A stretch of 64,000 nt of DNA from 73-13 sp035556075 (GCA_035556075.1 DATMFQ010000015.1:27737-91736), one strand, 5' to 3'; counted from the stretch's first letter, positions 1 to 8,760 are shown. Numbers and translations: made by a program. The notes: generated from the letters alone by a model not told the origin.

Positions 1-300
1 GGGACGAAGATGGTGGAGAAGATCGTCGGCATCAACGGCTACGAGATCGAGGCCACGATCGCGAAGCACCACCTCGTCATGGGGTACGACGACAAGCCGG
101 GGATCATCGCGACCTACGGTGCAGCGCTCGCGAAGGAGGGCATCAACATCGATGCGCTGTCGGTCGCCCGCGGCCGTGACGGCGCGGAAGCGCTCGCGAT
201 CATCACCGTGTCGGCGGTGGTGCCGGAGGCCGTCCTCGCCGAGTTGCAGCAGCAAATCGGGGCCAGCCTGCTGCACGAAATCGACATCGTCGAAAGCTGA
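1..300 (+). CDS. serA: D-3-phosphoglycerate dehydrogenase, C-terminal ACT domain (5' end outside window)
   Basis: The frame is open from base 1, so this is the 3' end of a longer gene. The visible 99 codons form an ACT regulatory domain: KIVGINGYEIE, then a YDDKPGIIATYGAALAKEGINI helix-loop core, ending HEIDIVES. This layout (a short beta linker with NGY, then ACT) matches the C-terminal serine-binding domain of the long actinobacterial SerA, which catalyses the first step of serine synthesis from 3-phosphoglycerate. Position directly before leuB and ilvE also fits the Microbacteriaceae order. An internal ATG at 10 could be mistaken for the start of a free ACT protein, but the open frame and the NGY linker argue against that. 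A strong hairpin follows the stop. The catalytic domain cannot be seen, so the assignment rests on the domain and the neighbours. Confidence 0.8.
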   Translation, partial: GTKMVEKIVGINGYEIEATIAKHHLVMGYDDKPGIIATYGAALAKEGINIDALSVARGRDGAEALAIITVSAVVPEAVLAELQQQIGASLLHEIDIVES

Positions 301-301
301 G

Positions 302-345
302 CACCCCTCATGTCCCCCGAAAGGGTGACAGTGAGGGTGATTTTC
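302..345 (+). terminator. Intrinsic terminator after serA
   Basis: A long hairpin lies just after the serA stop. The outer stem CACCCCTCA pairs with TGAGGGTG (one bulged C), the inner stem TGTC pairs with GACA and CCC with GGG, and a GAAA tetraloop closes it. ATTTT follows directly, as expected for factor-independent termination. Confidence 0.8.
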
Positions 346-348
346 CGC

Positions 349-354
349 TAGCCT
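349..354 (+). promoter_or_regulatory. -10 box TAGCCT ahead of the surface-protein gene
   Basis: TAGCCT sits 31 bases before the ATG at 386 and directly after the serA terminator. It matches the TAnnnT -10 element seen before many genes in this window. No convincing -35 is visible. Confidence 0.45.
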
Positions 355-385
355 CAGGACGAAGCATGTGGATGGGGGCCCTGTC

Positions 386-2893
386 ATGACGATTTCCGGT
401 GTCCGTGCGAGTCATGGAGGCGACCGCGGCTCAGGCGGCCGTATCGCGACGGGCTTGCTCGCCTTCGCCATCGGGCTGACCGGCGCGGTCGCGGTCGCGG
501 CACCAGCAGCGGCGGTGCCGGCACCCGACATCATCGTCACGCAGGGCGACATCGGGACGAGTCCCGAGGCGACATGGGTGGCCGACTCGAGCGACGCGGC
601 GTGGATCGTGACGGATGCCGGTCGGGACGTCCTCGGGCTCGATGGATCGGTGATACATCGCCTGGGGGCGCAAACCTATCCCCTGATCGACAACACGCTC
701 AGCGCGGGCCTCGGCTGGATGAGCTTCTTCTCAGGCGCCACGAGTGGCGAGGTCGACCCCGCCACCGGCGAGGAGATCCCCACCACCGGCGTCGGACTGG
801 TCGAAGCCACGCTCGACGGTCCGAGCCGGCTCTGGCTCGATGTCGAGATCGCGTTCGGCGACACCGCCGCCGAGACCGACCTGGCCTACGTGAGCTGCGA
901 GCTCCCGGTGGGCGACGACTGGAAGGTCATCGACCTGAACGACTGCTCAAGCATCGATGACGACCTGAATGCTCGTTGGATCGTGACCGAGCCGTGGACA
1001 TTCGAGGATCCCTGGCTCGGCGAGCATACCTACGCCGCGGGTGATCACCTCAACGTCATGAACGGCGGGCCCGGATATGCGGCGGTCTCCGGCATCGGCC
1101 TCCGCACTGAGGGTGGGCCGGTCCAGATCGCGACGATGACGCTGCGCGATCAGGTCGTCGGTTTCGAGGTCACACCGTCGCTCCACGTCGACCCGTATTT
1201 CACGGCTGGTGGCAAGTACCAGGGGATCGGTGTCGATCTGAAGGCGACGAATGTCACCGACGCGACCGAGGTGCGGGTCACCGTGCACCGGGCGCTCGGT
1301 GGCGATGTGGTCAAGACGAGCAGGGCCGGCGTCCTCAACACCGTGAACGCCGGCGGGACCGTCACGGCGCCGATCGTCGTGCAGCCCGGCACCTACAACG
1401 AGGCTGGCAGTGGGTCCTGGTGGCCCGCCACCGCGGGAGGTGCCACCCCAGTGTGGACCCCGGAGACGCTGCCGACCGGGGTGACCGTGGAGCTGCTCCG
1501 CGGCGAGGAGGTCATCGTCGAGCGAACCGTGGCGAGTATCGGCACGAGCATTGCGACACTCGCGGACGTGATGCCGGCAGCGCCGCGATTCACCACTCCG
1601 ACCGCGACGTTCCGCGACGCGGCGAACTACACGGGGATCGCGGTCGACATCCGAGTCGACGGTTTCCGTGATGCCGAGCAGGTCATCGTGCAGGTCGACC
1701 GTGCCGACGGCCAGCCCGTCGTGAAGCGGAGCAAGTGGGCGGCGGCTGCCGCCCTGAACACGGGCCAGCCGAAGGCGCTCACCACGCCGATCGTGATCCA
1801 GCCGGGCACGTACGACGAAGCAGGCAGCTCAAGCTGGCTCAAGCCTGTTGCCGTGTGGACGCCGACCTCCATGCCGACGTCCGTGACGGTGACCATCACG
1901 CGCACGTACGGGCCCGACCTGGTGACGACATTGCCGATCAGCGGTTCATCTGTGGGCGTGCTCCCCACGGAGACCCCGACGGCGCCGATCGTCGTCGAGA
2001 TCCCGACCGATGTCCCGACCTACGAGGTCGAGGTGCCGACCGATGCGGAAGACGTCAAGCTCAAGCTCGGCGCCCCCGTGGTCACGCCGGAGAAGGCCGA
2101 GATCACGGTCCCGGTCGAGGTCGTCGTCTCGACGGAGGTCGGGGCGAACCTCACCATCGCGGCCAACACCACGGCGAGTTCGACCGACACCACCTGGGAC
2201 GGGGTCATACAGTTGCCGAAGACGAGGACCGACGTGGTCGTGCCAGCCGCGACCGGCCAGACCACCACGGTCGGGGTCGCAATCGAGCTCGGCTCGCCGA
2301 CCGCGCGCATCGACTTCGACAGCCCGGTGAAGCTCGTGCTCGCCGGCCAGGCCGGCAAGCGGGCCGGCTATGTGCAAGGTGGCACGTTCCATGCCATCGA
2401 CGATGCCTGTGCGCTCCCTGCCCCGGGTGGGCTGATCGACGGCGAATGCTGGGTCAACGAGGGCGGCGACCTCGTGATCTGGACGACGCACTTCACCACG
2501 TTCGTCTCCTACACCTCGGCCGCGACGCCGGACGGCGGTGGCGGCTCCGGTGGCGAAGGCTCGGGCGGCGGCGGATCGAGCGGTGGCTCGGGCTCCGGCC
2601 CGAGCGGCAGCTCCTCCAGCGGCGCTGGCTCGTCCGGCATCACGGTCGTCCTCCCTTCGACGGCACCGACCACCGCGCCGACGGCGAAGCCGACGACCCG
2701 CGCCACGACGCCGCCGAAGGCGGCCCCCGCCCCGAAGCCGGCGCCGACCGAGGATGCTGACGTGGCCGAGGCTGCTGGAGGCGAATCCGCGGGTGGCTTC
2801 GACCCGGTGTGGCTCGTCATCATCCTCGTCCCACTCGGGATCCTCGTCATCGGTGGTGCCGCCTACGGGATGGTCCGAGCCAGGCGGAGCTGA
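386..2893 (+). CDS. Large secreted, membrane-anchored surface protein with two related beta domains
   Basis: No family recognised. The 835-residue product has an N-terminal signal peptide (hydrophobic stretch about residues 22-45 ending in an Ala-rich cleavage region) and a C-terminal anchor: a Gly/Ser-rich linker, a Pro/Thr/Ala stretch, a transmembrane helix (VWLVIILVPLGILVIGGAAY) and a basic tail RARRS. Two related segments of about 120 residues lie near 271-390 and 410-530; both run YxGIxVD, VxVxR, APIVVQPGTYxEAGSxSW, VWTP, TxVTV, so they look like a tandem domain duplication. The start at ATG 386 is preferred over GTG 368 because GGGGG lies eight bases upstream. The anchor lacks an LPxTG motif, so it is probably a single-pass membrane anchor, not a sortase substrate. 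It may be an adhesin or cell-wall protein; function is unknown. The gene is nearly free of the GAATGCG heptamer common elsewhere. Confidence 0.7.
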   Translation: MTISGVRASHGGDRGSGGRIATGLLAFAIGLTGAVAVAAPAAAVPAPDIIVTQGDIGTSPEATWVADSSDAAWIVTDAGRDVLGLDGSVIHRLGAQTYPLIDNTLSAGLGWMSFFSGATSGEVDPATGEEIPTTGVGLVEATLDGPSRLWLDVEIAFGDTAAETDLAYVSCELPVGDDWKVIDLNDCSSIDDDLNARWIVTEPWTFEDPWLGEHTYAAGDHLNVMNGGPGYAAVSGIGLRTEGGPVQIATMTLRDQVVGFEVTPSLHVDPYFTAGGKYQGIGVDLKATNVTDATEVRVTVHRALGGDVVKTSRAGVLNTVNAGGTVTAPIVVQPGTYNEAGSGSWWPATAGGATPVWTPETLPTGVTVELLRGEEVIVERTVASIGTSIATLADVMPAAPRFTTPTATFRDAANYTGIAVDIRVDGFRDAEQVIVQVDRADGQPVVKRSKWAAAAALNTGQPKALTTPIVIQPGTYDEAGSSSWLKPVAVWTPTSMPTSVTVTITRTYGPDLVTTLPISGSSVGVLPTETPTAPIVVEIPTDVPTYEVEVPTDAEDVKLKLGAPVVTPEKAEITVPVEVVVSTEVGANLTIAANTTASSTDTTWDGVIQLPKTRTDVVVPAATGQTTTVGVAIELGSPTARIDFDSPVKLVLAGQAGKRAGYVQGGTFHAIDDACALPAPGGLIDGECWVNEGGDLVIWTTHFTTFVSYTSAATPDGGGGSGGEGSGGGGSSGGSGSGPSGSSSSGAGSSGITVVLPSTAPTTAPTAKPTTRATTPPKAAPAPKPAPTEDADVAEAAGGESAGGFDPVWLVIILVPLGILVIGGAAYGMVRARRS

Positions 2894-2933
2894 CCGGGCA
2901 TTACCGCCAGAGCGCGCGAGTACGCTTGAGGAC

Positions 2934-3980
2934 ATGTCTCGAACGCTCCAGCTCGCGGTGATCCCCGGCGACGGGATCGGTCCGGAAGTCATCACGGAGG
3001 CGCTCAAGGCACTCGAGGCGGCGACGACGGGCGGGGACGTCGCATTCGTCCAGACGCAGTTCCGCCTCGGTGCCGACCGGTATCTCGAGGATGGGCAGGT
3101 CCTCCCGCTCGACGACTTCGAGCGGATCAAGGCGAGCGACGCGATCCTCTTCGGCGCGGTCGGCGGGGTGCCCGGTGACCCGCGGCTCGCCGCGGCCAAC
3201 ATCGAGCGCGGGCTCCTCCTGGAGCTGCGCTTCGCGCTCGACCACTACGTCAATCTGCGCCCGACCCGCATCGTGCCGGGGGTGGTCTCGCCGCTCGCGC
3301 AGCACGGCGACGTCGACTTCGTCGTCGTCCGCGAGGGCACCGAGGGCCCGTACGTCGGCAACGGCGGGGCGATCCGACGCGGCACGCCGCACGAGGTGGC
3401 GAACGAGACGAGCGTGAACACCGCATTCGGCGTCGAACGTGTCGTCCGCGACGCCTTCGCGCGTGCCGCCCGGCGCCGCGGCAAGCTCACCCTGGTGCAC
3501 AAGACGAATGTCCTCGTCCACGCTGGCGGACTGTGGCAGCGGGTCGTGGGCGAGGTCGCCGCGGAGTTTCCCACGGTCCAGGTCGACTACATGCATGTCG
3601 ATGCGGCGACGATCTTCATGGTCACCGATCCTGCTAGATTCGACGTCATCGTCACCGACAACCTGTTCGGCGACATCCTCACCGACCTGGCCGGCGCAAT
3701 CAGCGGCGGCATCGGTCTGGCGGCCTCGGGGAACATCAACCCGGACGGCACCTTCCCCTCGATGTTCGAGCCGGTCCACGGCTCCGCGCCGGACATCGCG
3801 GGCACCGGCAAGGCCGACCCGACCGCGGCGATCCTGTCCGCAGCCCTCCTCCTCGAGCACGTCGGGGTGCCGGAGGCGGCGGGCCGGATCGTCAGCGCCG
3901 TCGACGCTGATCTTGCCGCCCGCGGCGAGGCACCGCGCACGACCACCGAGGTGGGCGACGCGATCGTCGCCCGGATCTGA
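2934..3980 (+). CDS. leuB: 3-isopropylmalate dehydrogenase
   Basis: Catalyses the NAD-dependent oxidative decarboxylation of 3-isopropylmalate, the third step of leucine synthesis, in the cytosol. The 348-residue protein begins with the nucleotide/substrate fold AVIPGDGIGPEV, has the substrate-arginine region ERGLLLELRFALDHYVNLRP, the metal-site segment TDNLFGDILTDLAGAISGG and the NAD-loop PVHGSAPDIAGTGKADP, all typical of IPMDH. ATG 2934 is preferred to longer in-frame starts inside the preceding gene; TACGCT lies 7 nt before it, which fits a leaderless transcript. It is separated from leuCD (31.5 kb), as is common in actinobacteria, and sits with ilvE. Confidence 0.96.
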   Translation: MSRTLQLAVIPGDGIGPEVITEALKALEAATTGGDVAFVQTQFRLGADRYLEDGQVLPLDDFERIKASDAILFGAVGGVPGDPRLAAANIERGLLLELRFALDHYVNLRPTRIVPGVVSPLAQHGDVDFVVVREGTEGPYVGNGGAIRRGTPHEVANETSVNTAFGVERVVRDAFARAARRRGKLTLVHKTNVLVHAGGLWQRVVGEVAAEFPTVQVDYMHVDAATIFMVTDPARFDVIVTDNLFGDILTDLAGAISGGIGLAASGNINPDGTFPSMFEPVHGSAPDIAGTGKADPTAAILSAALLLEHVGVPEAAGRIVSAVDADLAARGEAPRTTTEVGDAIVARI

Positions 3981-4032
3981 ACCACCCGGTGCCGCCACCT
4001 GACGGCGCCGGATCCCACCCCTAGGAACCCTG

Positions 4033-5130
4033 ATGCAGAATCTGCTCGCCACGCAGCCCCTTGAGTTCGCTCGCACGCCGCACCCCTCGCCACGCGGTGA
4101 GGACGACCTCTCGGCGATCCTCAAGGCCCCCGGTTTCGGGGAGGTCTTCACTGACCACATGGTCAGCATCCACTGGAAGGGCGACTGGCACCGGGCCAAG
4201 GTCGAACCATACGGCCCCATCCAGCTCGACCCCGCGGCGGCGGTCCTGCATTACGGGCAGGAGATCTTCGAGGGGCTCAAGGCGTACCGGCACGAGGACG
4301 GCTCGATCTGGACCTTCCGTCCAGAGGCGAATGCCGCGCGCTTCCAGCACTCGGCACGCCGGATGGCACTGCCGGAGCTGCCGACGGACGTCTTCATCGA
4401 GTCGATCCGGCAGCTCGTCACGGTCGATGCCCGCTGGGTGCCGAGCGGCGGCGAGACATCGCTGTACCTGCGGCCATTCATGTTTGCGGCCGAGGCATTC
4501 CTCGGCGTGCGCTCAGCGCGGAAGGCGTACTACTACCTCATCGCCTCGCCCGCCGGTCCATATTTCAAGTCGGGGCCCGCGCCCGTGCGCATCTGGCTGT
4601 CGACCGACCACGCCCGCGCGGCGAAGGGCGGGACCGGCACGGCCAAGACGGGCGGCAACTACGCGGCCTCGCTCCTCCCGCAGGAGGAGGCGTACGCACA
4701 GGGCTGCCAGCAGGTGCTCTTCCTCGACGCCGAGCACGGCCGCTACCTCGAGGAGCTCGGCGGCATGAACATCGTGCTCGTCACGGCCGACGGCACCCTG
4801 CTCACCCCGGACTCCGACACGATCCTCGCCGGGATCACGCGCGACTCGATCCTGCAGCTCGCGGCGGACCGCGGTCACCGCATCGAGCGGCGGCCGGTGT
4901 CGCTCGAGGAGTGGCGCGAGGGCGCGGCGAGCGGCGAGATCGTGGAGGCGTTCGCGTGTGGCACCGCCGCGGTGCTCACCCCGATCGGGCAGCTCAAATC
5001 GGCCGACTTCATGATCGGCTCGGACGATGCCGCGCCGGGGGAGCTGTCGATGGCGCTGCGCCAGGAGCTCACCGACATCCAGTACGGTCGCGCCGAGGAC
5101 CGTCATGGCTGGCTGACGAGGCTTGCGTGA
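4033..5130 (+). CDS. ilvE: Branched-chain amino acid aminotransferase
   Basis: PLP-dependent transaminase that makes or degrades valine, leucine and isoleucine with glutamate/2-oxoglutarate as partner. It is a fold-type IV enzyme of 365 residues: HYGQEIFEGLKAYR near residue 73, the Schiff-base lysine at about 206 in KTGGNYAASLLPQ, and the phosphate-binding EAFACGTAAVLTPIG near 305. The length fits the actinobacterial IlvE class. AGGAA precedes ATG 4033. It lies 52 bp after leuB, and its stop overlaps the GTG of the next gene (GTGA), so the two are likely co-translated. Confidence 0.96.
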   Translation: MQNLLATQPLEFARTPHPSPRGEDDLSAILKAPGFGEVFTDHMVSIHWKGDWHRAKVEPYGPIQLDPAAAVLHYGQEIFEGLKAYRHEDGSIWTFRPEANAARFQHSARRMALPELPTDVFIESIRQLVTVDARWVPSGGETSLYLRPFMFAAEAFLGVRSARKAYYYLIASPAGPYFKSGPAPVRIWLSTDHARAAKGGTGTAKTGGNYAASLLPQEEAYAQGCQQVLFLDAEHGRYLEELGGMNIVLVTADGTLLTPDSDTILAGITRDSILQLAADRGHRIERRPVSLEEWREGAASGEIVEAFACGTAAVLTPIGQLKSADFMIGSDDAAPGELSMALRQELTDIQYGRAEDRHGWLTRLA

Positions 5131-5900
5131 AGCTCGCACGGTTCACGACGGGCGACGACCCGCGATACGGCATCATCGACGAGGATTCGCTCGTCGTGCT
5201 CAAGGGACACCCGCTCGTCCACGGGTTCGACCCGACGGGGGAGCGCGTCGCGCTCGACGATGCCCGGTTGCTCGCGCCGGTCATCCCGTCGAAGGTCGTC
5301 TGCGTCGGCATGAACTACGCGGACCACAAGGCGGAGCTCGCCTTCGCGAACGAGTCGCCCGACTCCCCGCTGCTCTTCCTCAAGCCGAACACGGCGGTCG
5401 TCGGCCCGGGCGATCCCATCCGCATTCCTCCCGTCGAGGGCCGGATCGTGCACGAGGGCGAGCTCGCCGTCGTCATCGGCCGGGTCGCGAAGCAGATCCG
5501 CAAGGAGGACTGGCGGGATTACGTCTTTGGCTACACGATCGCCAACGACGTCTCGGCGCGCGACCAGATGTTTGCCGACGGCCAGTGGGCGAGGGCGAAG
5601 GGCTACGACACCTTCTGCCCGGTCGGCCCGTGGATCGAGACAGAGCTCGATCCGGCCGCGGGCCTCGAGATCCAGACCTATGTCGACGACGAGCCGCGCC
5701 GCCACGGCAACACCTCGCAGATGATCTTCGACGTGCCCGCGATCCTCGCGGCCGCCGCCGACGTCTGGACGCTCCTGCCGGGCGACCTGGTCATCACGGG
5801 CACCCCCGCCGGGCTCGGCGGGTTCAAGGCGGGTCAGCAGGTCCATATCGACATCGAGGGGATCGGGCGGCTGTCGAACCCGGCGCTGCCGCGCGACTGA
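5127..5900 (+). CDS. Fumarylacetoacetate hydrolase family protein
   Basis: The 257-residue protein is a member of the FAH superfamily, metal-dependent enzymes that hydrolyse, decarboxylate or isomerise acylpyruvate-like compounds. Visible hallmarks are CVGMNYADHKAE, FLKPNTAVVGPGDPI, HEGELAVVIGR (metal-ligand glutamates), YTIANDVSARD, and the C-terminal LLPGDLVITGTPAGLGGFKAGQQV. Starts at GTG 5127, overlapping the ilvE stop by four bases. This ilvE-FAH-gltX order is common in Microbacteriaceae, but the substrate cannot be told from sequence. Acylpyruvase (oxaloacetate decarboxylase) activity is a reasonable guess only. Confidence 0.9.
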   Translation: MKLARFTTGDDPRYGIIDEDSLVVLKGHPLVHGFDPTGERVALDDARLLAPVIPSKVVCVGMNYADHKAELAFANESPDSPLLFLKPNTAVVGPGDPIRIPPVEGRIVHEGELAVVIGRVAKQIRKEDWRDYVFGYTIANDVSARDQMFADGQWARAKGYDTFCPVGPWIETELDPAAGLEIQTYVDDEPRRHGNTSQMIFDVPAILAAAADVWTLLPGDLVITGTPAGLGGFKAGQQVHIDIEGIGRLSNPALPRD

Positions 5901-5991
5901 GTCGTTTCCACGGGTCGGCGCCCGACGCGGTTGTCCACAAACCGCAGCTGCTCGCGAGCGCGGCCCCGCGCATTCCTGCCATTCTCCCGGG

Positions 5992-6507
5992 ATGAATGCG
6001 CAACTCCCCAACGCAGCCGAGCTCGCCGACCTGCCCCTCACCGACGACGCGGCGGTGCTCGAGCGCGTCGCGACCGTCCTCCGATCCGCCTCCCGGCGCC
6101 AGGTGTGGCTGCTCCTGCTGGATGATTGCCGCTGCCTGCTCCCGACGCTCATCCCGATGAACCTCCCGCCGCGACCGGACCACGATGCCGCGTCCGCATT
6201 CGCCCCGATGCTCGGCGCACTGCTGAGCCTCGCGGACGTCGCGCACCTCGTCCTCGTCTACGAGCGGCCGGGGCCGGCCACGCCGAGTCGGGACGATCTC
6301 GCCTGGCTCGCGGCCTTCGCCGAGGCGATCGAGCTCGCGGCCGGGTCCGTGCTCGGGTTGTGCTTCGCGACGGATCCCGGAGTGCGGCGCTGGGAACTGC
6401 ATCATGATGCTGTCGATATGGATGCAATGATGCAAGACTGGCCGGATGAGGACGACCATCACCCTGACGCCGGAGGCGCAGCAGCTCGTGGAGCAGGCGA
6501 TGCGTGA
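5992..6507 (+). CDS. Hypothetical protein, about 171 aa
   Basis: No family recognised. The start ATG 5992 carries the heptamer GAATGCG, and an 8-bp inverted copy (GCGCATTC) lies 18 bp upstream, so start codons 2-4 form one arm of a possible hairpin. The product is acidic and leucine/alanine-rich, with a VWLLLLDDCRCLLPTLIP core, a LADVAHLVLVYERPG strand and a C-terminal SVLGLCFATDPGVRRWELHHD. The strand-helix alternation suggests a small alpha/beta cytosolic protein. Its last 20 codons overlap the following antitoxin gene, whose probable operator sites also lie inside this frame. The tail after residue 150 (HHPDAGGAAARGAGDA) looks like readthrough into the antitoxin region. Confidence 0.6.
   Translation: MNAQLPNAAELADLPLTDDAAVLERVATVLRSASRRQVWLLLLDDCRCLLPTLIPMNLPPRPDHDAASAFAPMLGALLSLADVAHLVLVYERPGPATPSRDDLAWLAAFAEAIELAAGSVLGLCFATDPGVRRWELHHDAVDMDAMMQDWPDEDDHHPDAGGAAARGAGDA
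6399..6433 (+). promoter_or_regulatory. Probable operator of the VapBC-type module
   Basis: A perfect 12-bp palindrome GCATCATGATGC (6399-6410) is followed by a second ATGATGC copy at 6427-6433, 13 bp before the antitoxin start. The stretch is AT-richer than its surroundings and lies inside the 3' part of the preceding gene. Paired palindromic sites before an antitoxin gene are typical for autorepression by the toxin-antitoxin complex. No binding data. Confidence 0.5.
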
Positions 6508-6721
6508 GCGTGGCGCCTCGTTCAAAGACGTGGTGAACGAGGCACTCGTGCAGGCACTGCGTCCGCCGGTTGTCGAGGAGCCGTTCGTCCAGCGGACATT
6601 TAATCTCGGCTGGTCCCTCACGAAGGATCAGATGCGCGAGCTCGATGAGCGGGACGAGCTCGAAAAATACCTCCGACTCCAGCGGCAGTGGACCGACGAG
6701 CATGCGGCTGATCGACACTGA
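6446..6721 (+). CDS. VapB-like antitoxin
   Basis: A 91-residue protein starting MRTTITLTPEAQQLVEQAMRE, a short beta strand followed by helices as in ribbon-helix-helix or related antitoxins of PIN toxins. The C-terminal half (RTFNLGW, then charged helices) would wrap the toxin. It overlaps the downstream PIN gene by 20 bp, and a probable operator precedes it, so the pair is one transcription unit. The assignment rests mainly on this pairing; the N-terminal fold is typical but the sequence is short. Confidence 0.8.
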   Translation: MRTTITLTPEAQQLVEQAMRERGASFKDVVNEALVQALRPPVVEEPFVQRTFNLGWSLTKDQMRELDERDELEKYLRLQRQWTDEHAADRH

Positions 6722-7130
6722 CGTGCTCGTCGTCGCCGTCAACGAGGGCGATGAGCGGCATGAGGGCGCCAAGACCTACCTCGAGCGAGTGCTCAACAGC
6801 GGCGAGGGGGTCCTCATCGCTCCAGCCAGTATCGTGGGATTCGTCCGCACCATCACCAAGCGGATCGCTGGTTTGCCCGGGCTGTCGACGGGGTTGGCCT
6901 TCGAACTCGCCGATGAGTGGCTTCGTCGTTCGACCGTGCAGATCCCGACCCCGGATGCCCGCCACTTCTCGCGGGTTCGCGAACTGCTCGATGCCGCTGG
7001 CGCCGGTGGCAGGCACGTCGACGACGCGCATCTCGCGGCCCTCGCGCTCCGATATGGTGCGACCATCGTGTCCTTCGACCGGGGGTTCGCCAGATTCCCC
7101 GGCATCACATGGGAGGCTCCCGCGGCCTGA
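6702..7130 (+). CDS. PIN-domain ribonuclease toxin (VapC-like)
   Basis: A 142-residue PIN-domain protein, a magnesium-dependent RNase that attacks tRNA or rRNA when free of antitoxin. Acidic residues at the expected places are D5/D7 in MRLIDTDVLVVAVN, aspartates in GRHVDDAHLAALAL and D in IVSFDRGFARF near the end. The start at ATG 6702 fits the antitoxin overlap; longer in-frame starts read through the antitoxin gene. It belongs to the TA family typified by mycobacterial VapC. The trigger and target are unknown. Confidence 0.85.
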   Translation: MRLIDTDVLVVAVNEGDERHEGAKTYLERVLNSGEGVLIAPASIVGFVRTITKRIAGLPGLSTGLAFELADEWLRRSTVQIPTPDARHFSRVRELLDAAGAGGRHVDDAHLAALALRYGATIVSFDRGFARFPGITWEAPAA

Positions 7131-7167
7131 GCTCGGGACCGGGCCCGACGCCTAGGATTGACGCGCC

Positions 7168-8697
7168 ATGACTGCCGACGAGACCGCTCCCGCCCCGCTG
7201 CCCTTCACGACCGCGACCGGCGCCGACGTCAAGGTGCGATTCTGCCCGAGCCCGACCGGCACGCCCCACGTCGGGATGGTGCGTACCGCGCTCTTCAACT
7301 GGGCCTACGCGCGTCACCACGGCGGCAAGCTCGTCTTCCGTGTCGAGGACACCGACGCGGCGCGCGACAGTGAGGAGAGCTACCAGCAGCTCCTCGACGC
7401 GCTCGGCTGGCTCGGCATCGACTGGGACGAGGGGGTCGAGGTCGGTGGCGACGCCGGTCCGTACCGGCAGTCGCAGCGCGGTGCGATCTACCGCGACATC
7501 ATCGAGCGGCTGCTCGAGGCAGGGCTCCTCTACGAGTCGTTCGTGACCGCCGAGGAGATGGAGGCGCGCAACCGCGAACTCGGCCGCGACCCGCGCCAGG
7601 GCTATGACAACTTCGAGCGCGACCTCACCGAGGAGCAGCGGTCCGCGTACCGGGCCGAGGGGCGCGAGCCGTCACTGCGACTGCGGGTGCCGGACCGCGC
7701 ATTCACCATCAATGACCTCATCCGCGGGGAGATCACGTTCCCCGCGGGCTCGTTCACCGACTTCGTCGTGGTGCGGCCAAACGGCGCGCCGCTCTACACC
7801 TTCGTCAACCCCGTCGACGACGCGCTCATGGGCATCACGCACGTGCTACGCGGCGAGGACATCCTGTCGTCGACGCCGCGACAGCTCGCCCTCTATCTCG
7901 CGCTCATCGAGATCGGGGTGACCGATGCGATCCCGCAGTACGCGCACATGCCGCTCGTACTCGGGGAGGGGTCGAAGAAGCTGTCGAAGCGCGACCCCGA
8001 GTCGAGCCTGTTCGCCCACCGCGACCGTGGTTTCATCCCTGAGGGGCTGCTCAACTACCTCGCGCTGCTCGGCTGGTCGATCGCGCCCGATCGGGACATC
8101 TTCACGCAGGACGAGCTCGTGGCCGCCTTCGACATCCGGGACGTCAACCCGAATCCGGCCCGCTTCGACCAGAAGAAGGCGGACGCCATCAACGGCGACC
8201 ACATCCGGATGCTTGACCCGGAGGATTTCGCTCGGCGCCTTATCCCGCATCTCACCCGTGCGGTCGACGGGCCGGAGGAGCTCGAGCTGCTGCGCGCCGC
8301 GGCGCCCCTCATCCAGGAGCGGATCACCGTGCTCTCCGAGGCGCGCGACATGCTCGACTTCCTCTTCGTCGAGGAGGACGAATTCGCGGTCCAGCCGGAG
8401 GCGTTGCCGGCGGCGAAAGACCTGGTCGCCTACCGAGCCGTCCTCGATGCGGCCCTGCCCGCGCTCGAGGCGCTCGCTTCTTGGCGCACGGCCTCGATCG
8501 AGGAGGCGCTGCGCGCGGCGCTGCTCGCCGGCGAGGACGAGGGTGGCCTCGGGCTGAAGCCGCGTACCGCATTCGCCCCCCTACGGGCCGCGGTGTCGGG
8601 GCGCCGGGTGAGCCCGCCGCTCTTCGAGTCGATGGAGCTCCTGGGTCGTCCGGCGACCCTCGACCGGATCGATCGGCTGCGCACGCAGCTCGCCTGA
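7168..8697 (+). CDS. gltX: Glutamate--tRNA ligase
   Basis: Class I aminoacyl-tRNA synthetase that charges tRNA-Glu (and often tRNA-Gln in actinobacteria, for later amidation). The 509-residue protein has the first signature FCPSPTGTPHVGMVRTALFNW (residues 26-46, HVGM replacing HIGH) and the KMSKS-type loop KKLSKRD near 270. The C-terminal half is the helical anticodon-binding region. TAGGAT nine bases before ATG 7168 suggests a leaderless transcript. The adjacent tRNA-Gln gene fits a shared translation function. Confidence 0.96.
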   Translation: MTADETAPAPLPFTTATGADVKVRFCPSPTGTPHVGMVRTALFNWAYARHHGGKLVFRVEDTDAARDSEESYQQLLDALGWLGIDWDEGVEVGGDAGPYRQSQRGAIYRDIIERLLEAGLLYESFVTAEEMEARNRELGRDPRQGYDNFERDLTEEQRSAYRAEGREPSLRLRVPDRAFTINDLIRGEITFPAGSFTDFVVVRPNGAPLYTFVNPVDDALMGITHVLRGEDILSSTPRQLALYLALIEIGVTDAIPQYAHMPLVLGEGSKKLSKRDPESSLFAHRDRGFIPEGLLNYLALLGWSIAPDRDIFTQDELVAAFDIRDVNPNPARFDQKKADAINGDHIRMLDPEDFARRLIPHLTRAVDGPEELELLRAAAPLIQERITVLSEARDMLDFLFVEEDEFAVQPEALPAAKDLVAYRAVLDAALPALEALASWRTASIEEALRAALLAGEDEGGLGLKPRTAFAPLRAAVSGRRVSPPLFESMELLGRPATLDRIDRLRTQLA

Positions 8698-8760
8698 GCA
8701 TTCGCACCGCCACGCGGTCCGAGGCTTCCGTCACGGCCCGGTTCGGCATAGCGTCGAGGT

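Noticed and set aside
10..300. Free ACT-domain protein starting at ATG 10
   Set aside because: The frame is open to base 1 and the sequence fits the C-terminal ACT domain of SerA; the ATG is internal.
2538..2933. N-terminal extension of leuB by 132 codons
   Set aside because: This extension lies inside the Gly/Ser region of the preceding gene in another frame and shows no LeuB likeness.
1946..3202. Long minus-strand frames over the surface-protein and leuB genes (also 16766-17560, 29485-31464)
   Set aside because: High-GC shadows of real genes with Arg-rich translations.
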